Source: Roseburia sp. CAG:303
GTDB taxonomy: Bacteria; Bacillota; Clostridia; Lachnospirales; Lachnospiraceae
Length of the DNA stretch: 18,417 nucleotides
Assembly: GCA_000437755.1 (NCBI GenBank)
Contig: FR900110.1
Span: forward strand, 7,329-25,745
Direction: 5' to 3'
Shown: positions 15,201 through 18,417 of the stretch, piece after piece
Layout: every line of letters begins with the position of its first letter
Numbering within the stretch: position 1 is the stretch's first letter
Program-made: the position numbers and the translations under genes
The notes under the pieces: generated by a model
The model's input: the letters and a program-made list of their open reading frames with translations, nothing else
Told to the model about the DNA's origin: nothing
Databases searched by the model: none

Positions 15201-16379
15201 TTAATTTCCCTCCATTTGTGAATTTATAATATCAGTTCCCATTGGTTTTCTGACACACTGGAAACCTTTATTAGCTGAATAAAAAAGTATCTGTGGCAGT
15301 TCCCTGCTTAAAAACAGAGCCATGCCTTCTGTGACAGAATATGCTCCGCATATCCCGAATACAATGACATCTCCCGGCTGTGGCTCACCGATTTCCAAAT
15401 CTCTTACAATCACATCATTAATGGTACACAACGAACCACACATGGTATATTTTCCTGTATTTTCGCTGCGTTCCGGCAAAAATGTCATCTGCGGCTTCTT
15501 CATGCCCATCAGCTGTCCGTAATAATTCAACTGATGAATTCCGCCATCCACGATGAGGAATCTGGTATCTTCTGTATGCTTGACATCTACCACTTCTGTC
15601 ATATAATACCCACATTCCGAAGCAATAAACCTTCCCATTTCGATTGAAACATGGGAAAATACCTGTGTATTATCGAGAATATTTTTCAAATCCCGCAATT
15701 GTTCCTCTGCCGGTGCTGCCTTATCATTTTCAAAATATGCTACGGACAGTCCCGGACCATATTCCAGCTCCATCTGCTCCAGTCCATACTGTTCTTTCAG
15801 ATATTCTGCATATTCCGATAATTCTGCTATTTCTTTTTCAACTTTCTTTATCTTCTTCTGCGTACCGGAATAATAATGGATTCCAAGTACAGACAGATAT
15901 TTGTCTTTCTGACAGTCTGCAATTACCTGTTCTAATGTTTTCTTATCCATACCGAACTGGTTTCCGCTTGAAAGTCTTACATAAACCGATATCTTCCGTC
16001 CATACTTTTGGGCACAGGCACTCAGTATACGGTAATGTGCCAGTGATTCAATGGTAAAGATTCCCTTTCCCTCACTCAGCTGCATAATTCTGTCCATGGA
16101 CTGCTCTGTCTTATTTACCCCGGAAACCACGATCTTATCCGGTGCAATGCCCTGACGCATACAGATCTCATATTCCCCCGGTGAGCATACCTCAAACCGA
16201 TCCGTATATTCATCCATCGGCTTTATCAGAAACGGATTTGCCTTCATGGCAAAACAGGTGCATGCCGGTGACAGAATCTGCTTAATCAGCAATACTCTTT
16301 CCTTCAGGATATCCAAATCAAAGATATATGCCGGGGTTTTAAATTCTTTTATTGCTTTTTCAAATTCCTTCTTATCCAC
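15201..16379 (-). CDS. Fold-type III PLP-dependent decarboxylase (DapDC/BtrK-like)
   Basis: 392 residues with an alanine-racemase-like PLP barrel (about 15-265) and a C-terminal beta domain of the ornithine/diaminopimelate decarboxylase superfamily. The PLP lysine is K46 in FAMKANPF. Other conserved features are H168 in GIHYYSGTQ, the phosphate-binding EMGR (247-250, EPGR in LysA), VDGGIHQL (277-284), a catalytic-type Cys C318 with D322 in CGSLCTIND, and Y347 in GAYS. The sequence feels closer to BtrK and the exosortase-associated decarboxylases, which work beside ligases and carrier proteins, than to LysA. Free amino acids (Glu, Asp, DAP, Orn or Lys) or a carrier-bound amino acid are all possible substrates. 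It overlaps the adenylation gene by 8 bp, so the two products are probably made together. Confidence 0.87.
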   Translation of the reverse strand: MDKKEFEKAIKEFKTPAYIFDLDILKERVLLIKQILSPACTCFAMKANPFLIKPMDEYTDRFEVCSPGEYEICMRQGIAPDKIVVSGVNKTEQSMDRIMQLSEGKGIFTIESLAHYRILSACAQKYGRKISVYVRLSSGNQFGMDKKTLEQVIADCQKDKYLSVLGIHYYSGTQKKIKKVEKEIAELSEYAEYLKEQYGLEQMELEYGPGLSVAYFENDKAAPAEEQLRDLKNILDNTQVFSHVSIEMGRFIASECGYYMTEVVDVKHTEDTRFLIVDGGIHQLNYYGQLMGMKKPQMTFLPERSENTGKYTMCGSLCTINDVIVRDLEIGEPQPGDVIVFGICGAYSVTEGMALFLSRELPQILFYSANKGFQCVRKPMGTDIINSQMEGN

Positions 16380-17889
16380 GTTTCTTTCCCTCTCTGTACA
16401 TTTCTTTCAATCTATTCCTGTCCGTCTTTCCATTCTTTGTCAGAGGAAGCTGCTCCACATTCATAAATACATTCGGCACCATGAATTCCGGAACTTTTGT
16501 TTTCATTTCATCAATGATTGCTCTCTTATCTTCACTTCCCACATAATATGCCACAATTTTATTCTTCTGCTCATCAAAGAAGCAGCATGCATGTTCGATC
16601 ATGGAAAGGCTTCCCAGCACCGTTTCTATCTCTTCCAGCTCAATCCGGTGTCCCATATGCTTGATCTGGAAATCTTTTCTTCCTGCAAAATACAGCATAT
16701 GATCCTTACCGTAATATGCCAGATCACCGGTACGGTAAATCACCTCTGCCCAGTTTTTGTTTAACGGATTCTGTACAAATGCCTTCTCTGTCATCTCGGG
16801 ATTATTATAATAACCAAGTGCCAGTGCCGTTCCTGCCACGCACACTTCTGCCGGATGATCCGGTTCTGTCACCTCATCATCCCCGTCCAGAAGGAACACA
16901 CGCTCATTTGCAAAAGGCTGTCCCATCGGAAGCTTCTCTTCCTCTGAAAATTCCCTGTCGAGTATATAATAAGTACAGTTACAGGTAATTTCCGTCGGTC
17001 CGTAGAGATTTACAAATGCCGCATCCGGATAATAGCTTCTCCACTGGTTCAGCTGTTTGACCGGCATCAATTCCCCACTGAACATAATCGTCCTGATATC
17101 CGCTGGAACTTTATACTTCAGTCCATGCAGGCGATTTAACAGCACCAGTGCCGAGACTGCCCAGATTAATACGGTTACATGATTTTCTTCCAGCATATCA
17201 ATCACAGCATTTGGAAACATGAAACAGGATTTCGGAATAATAACCAGTGTTGCCCCGGTCTTTAAACAGGAGTAAATATCCTTCACTGACACATCAAAAT
17301 CAAATGGTGCCTGGTTTCCGATGACATCCGTTTCATCTATATGAAATGTCGCTGTAAAATGATCTATAAAATCAATGACCGAGCGGTGGCAAATCAGCAC
17401 TCCTTTTGGTATGCCCGTTGAACCCGAAGTAAAGATACTGTACAGTGGATCCGTGTCCAGTGTCTGGCTCCGGATCTGTGCAAGCTTTTCTGTATTAACC
17501 GGCTTCTTTGCTTCTGCTTCCAGAAATACCTTTCCGGTATATCCGGTCTGTGCAAGTTTCTCCTGATACTGTTCCTGTGTCAGAACGACTTCCGGCTGCA
17601 ATACCGAAAAGATCTGGCGGATTCTTTCCAATGGAAAATTCGGATCAACCAGAACATAAAAATCTCCTGCATAAACAATTCCCATAAAGCATTGCAATGC
17701 CTCTACACTCTTTTCCATGAAGCAGACAACCGGTTTTCTTACGGTAAGCTCATCTGCCAGGAATGAACCTGTCTCCTGTGCCTTCTCCTTTAATTCCTGA
17801 TAGGTACAGGATGTTTTATCATCTTTAACTGCCGTCTTACTTCCGTATTTTTCAGCAGAATTTTCCAGATATTCTAAAATATTTCTCAT
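16372..17889 (-). CDS. AMP-forming amino-acid adenylation enzyme (DltA-like carrier protein ligase)
   Basis: Stand-alone NRPS-type A domain of 505 residues that would activate a carboxylate with ATP and load it on the carrier protein. Core motifs run in order: A3 FTSGSTGIPKG (153-163), A4 with FDFD (196-199), A5 NLYGPTE (294-300), A7 YRTGDL (385-390), A8 GRKDFQIKHMGHRIE (403-417), and A10 LTKNGKTDR with catalytic-type K488. D199 matches the Asp that holds the substrate alpha-amino group in DltA and NRPS A domains, so an amino acid is likely. The Cys that favours D-Ala in DltA (motif FCGE) is Ser271 here (FSGE). That, and the linked decarboxylase, make D-Ala doubtful. First gene of the operon; an AGGG ribosome site precedes the ATG. 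Confidence 0.9.
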   Translation of the reverse strand: MRNILEYLENSAEKYGSKTAVKDDKTSCTYQELKEKAQETGSFLADELTVRKPVVCFMEKSVEALQCFMGIVYAGDFYVLVDPNFPLERIRQIFSVLQPEVVLTQEQYQEKLAQTGYTGKVFLEAEAKKPVNTEKLAQIRSQTLDTDPLYSIFTSGSTGIPKGVLICHRSVIDFIDHFTATFHIDETDVIGNQAPFDFDVSVKDIYSCLKTGATLVIIPKSCFMFPNAVIDMLEENHVTVLIWAVSALVLLNRLHGLKYKVPADIRTIMFSGELMPVKQLNQWRSYYPDAAFVNLYGPTEITCNCTYYILDREFSEEEKLPMGQPFANERVFLLDGDDEVTEPDHPAEVCVAGTALALGYYNNPEMTEKAFVQNPLNKNWAEVIYRTGDLAYYGKDHMLYFAGRKDFQIKHMGHRIELEEIETVLGSLSMIEHACCFFDEQKNKIVAYYVGSEDKRAIIDEMKTKVPEFMVPNVFMNVEQLPLTKNGKTDRNRLKEMYREGKKRG

Positions 17890-17907
17890 TTACTATTCCC
17901 TCATCGC

Positions 17908-17928
17908 CACATTTCCCCCAAAAATGTG
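17908..17928 (-). promoter_or_regulatory. Small hairpin in the leader of the Dlt-like operon
   Basis: CACATTT (17908-17914) and AAATGTG (17922-17928) form a perfect 7-bp stem with a 7-nt loop containing GGGGG on the mRNA. It lies 5 nt upstream of the GAGGG ribosome site (17898-17902), so it could affect translation or mRNA stability. It has no terminator U-run. Confidence 0.4.
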
Positions 17929-17950
17929 TTTTCTCCTTCCTGGTTATTCA

Positions 17951-17975
17951 TGTGTACTATTTCACATAGTACACT
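17951..17975 (-). promoter_or_regulatory. Candidate operator of YtrA/GntR type downstream of the Dlt-like promoter
   Basis: A perfect inverted repeat: GTGTACTAT (17952-17960) and ATAGTACAC (17966-17974) around 5 bp. Read on the minus strand it fits AGTGTA-N13-TACACA, one base off the AGTGTA-N13-TACACT pattern known for the YtrA repressor of B. subtilis. It sits just downstream of the predicted start (near 17979), where a bound repressor would block elongation or open-complex escape. No GntR-family gene is in the window, so the regulator would be encoded elsewhere. Confidence 0.6.
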
Positions 17976-17985
17976 CTTCACTGTC

Positions 17986-18014
17986 ATTATACCATGACTT
18001 TAAATGTAAGTCAA
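17986..18014 (-). promoter_or_regulatory. Promoter of the Dlt-like operon (extended -10)
   Basis: On the minus strand -35 TTGACT (18014-18009) and perfect -10 TATAAT (17991-17986) are 17 bp apart, with TGG just before the -10, giving an extended -10. This is one of the strongest promoters in the window, consistent with a gene set that needs a repressor to keep it off. Confidence 0.8.
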
Positions 18015-18079
18015 TTACAAGTAGTATCTTTCCTACATAAATTATAATAATAATAGAATCTTAAGAGAAAATCAAGGGA

Positions 18080-18098
18080 TTTCTTAAATGTTTCTTAA
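18080..18098. repeat. Two direct repeats TTTCTTAA spaced 11 bp
   Basis: TTTCTTAA occurs at 18080-18087 and again at 18091-18098, an 11-bp period typical of tandem half-sites for OmpR/PhoB-family response regulators. A further TCTTAA is at 18059-18064. The repeats lie between the two divergent promoters, about 45 bp upstream of the GT2 -35. The region is AT-rich, so chance is possible. Confidence 0.4.
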
Positions 18099-18141
18099 CT
18101 TTTACCCATCTGTTTCTCTCTCTTTTTCAGCAGATTTCCTA

Positions 18142-18170
18142 TCGACAGATCCCTTTTCTTCTGCTAAAAT
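18142..18170 (+). promoter_or_regulatory. Promoter of the GT2 gene
   Basis: -35 TCGACA (18142-18147) and -10 TAAAAT (18165-18170) with a 17-bp spacer and an extended -10 TGC at 18162-18164. The start codon is about 30 bp downstream. Confidence 0.6.
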
Positions 18171-18201
18171 CTATTCATTGAATTTTTTAGGAGGAAAAAC
18201 C

Positions 18202-18417
18202 GTGGAACCACTTGTAACTATTATCGTTCCTGTATACAATACACAGGAATATCTCACCCGCTGCCTGGACAGCATCGTAAACCAGTCCTACAGACATTTT
18301 GAACTTCTCCTGATTGATGACGGAAGCCGGGATGATTCCGGCAGAATATGTGACGACTATGCAGCAAAAGACTCCCGGATAAAAGTGTTCCATCTGGAAA
18401 ACGGTGGGGTTTCCAAT
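18202..18417 (+). CDS. GT2 family glycosyltransferase, N-terminal part (cut by window end)
   Basis: The first 72 residues of a GT-A fold family 2 glycosyltransferase that uses a nucleotide sugar to build a polysaccharide or glycolipid on the cytosolic face. The opening VTIIVPVYNTQEYLTRCLDS (residues 5-24) and ELLLIDDGSRDDSG (about 33-46) with the nucleotide-binding Asp pair are standard GT2 signatures, and ENGGVSN follows as the usual ENGGVSxAR block begins. The GTG start is supported by a perfect AGGAGG (18189-18194) 7 nt upstream. The gene diverges from the Dlt-like operon, so both may serve the cell envelope; the sugar and acceptor cannot be told. The 3' part is outside the window. Confidence 0.9.
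   Translation, partial: MEPLVTIIVPVYNTQEYLTRCLDSIVNQSYRHFELLLIDDGSRDDSGRICDDYAAKDSRIKVFHLENGGVSN

Larger units (their letters stand above)
17890..18201. other. Divergent regulatory region between the Dlt-like operon and a glycosyltransferase gene
   Basis: This 312-bp AT-rich non-coding region holds, from left to right: the roughly 90-nt leader of the Dlt-like operon with a small hairpin (17908-17928); a 9-bp perfect inverted repeat (17952-17974); the operon's promoter (17986-18014); two 8-bp direct repeats 11 bp apart (18080-18098); and the promoter (18142-18170) and ribosome site of the GT2 gene. I see no protein gene of convincing length. Confidence 0.75.

Noticed and set aside
12470..17889. 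Calling the five-gene operon a standard D-alanylation dlt operon
   Set aside because: An embedded decarboxylase, Ser in place of the D-Ala-selecting Cys and a short DltD-position protein argue against a plain dlt assignment, though it stays the nearest known analogue.
17901..17951. A 16-residue leader reading frame before the adenylation gene
   Set aside because: Its ATG sits in the operator palindrome without a ribosome site, and the peptide shows no run of regulatory codons.
1..18417. CRISPR arrays, insertion sequences or transposons
   Set aside because: No regularly spaced repeats, transposase-like proteins or paired terminal repeats were seen.

Overview
The window looks like a chromosomal segment from a low-to-mid GC Firmicute, most likely a Lachnospiraceae-type clostridium. 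This is inferred from the strong AGGAGG-type ribosome sites, sigma-A promoters, Gram-positive gene families, the ClpS/ClpA pair and a Dlt-like operon. No mobile element, CRISPR array or rRNA was seen.

Layout. (1) 1-1485: argG on the + strand, with ArgR-like boxes upstream and a bidirectional terminator after it. (2) 1516-5272, - strand: an operon clpS-clpA-AI-2E family permease. It is divergent from dinB (+, 5452-6702), and each of the two promoters carries a small palindrome inside its -35/-10 spacer. (3) 6689-12081, - strand: an L,D-transpeptidase gene followed by a complete phosphotransferase relay, ptsH - EIIBCA - ptsI. A strong hairpin lies between ptsH and EIIBCA, and ptsI probably starts at a TTG with a perfect ribosome site. 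(4) 12185-12380: a tRNA-Pro(CGG) gene with its own near-consensus promoter and terminator. (5) 12470-17889, - strand: a tightly coupled five-gene operon. In transcription order it encodes an AMP-forming amino-acid adenylation enzyme (DltA-like), a fold-III PLP decarboxylase (DapDC/BtrK type), an acyl carrier protein (DltC-like), an MBOAT acyltransferase (DltB-like) and a membrane-anchored SGNH protein (in the DltD place). (6) 17890-18201: a divergent regulatory region. (7) 18202-18417: the start of a GT2 glycosyltransferase, cut by the window edge.

The most unusual system is region 5. It has the parts of a teichoic-acid D-alanylation (dlt) machine, but with a PLP decarboxylase inserted between the ligase and the carrier. 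The ligase also has Ser where DltA has its chirality-selecting Cys. I infer a cell-envelope tailoring pathway that attaches an amino acid, or a decarboxylated amino-acid-derived acyl group, other than D-Ala to a surface polymer. Its promoter (extended -10) is followed directly by a perfect 9-bp inverted repeat that fits the spacing of YtrA-type GntR operators. That suggests repression relieved by cell-wall-active compounds. Substrate and acceptor cannot be read from the sequence.
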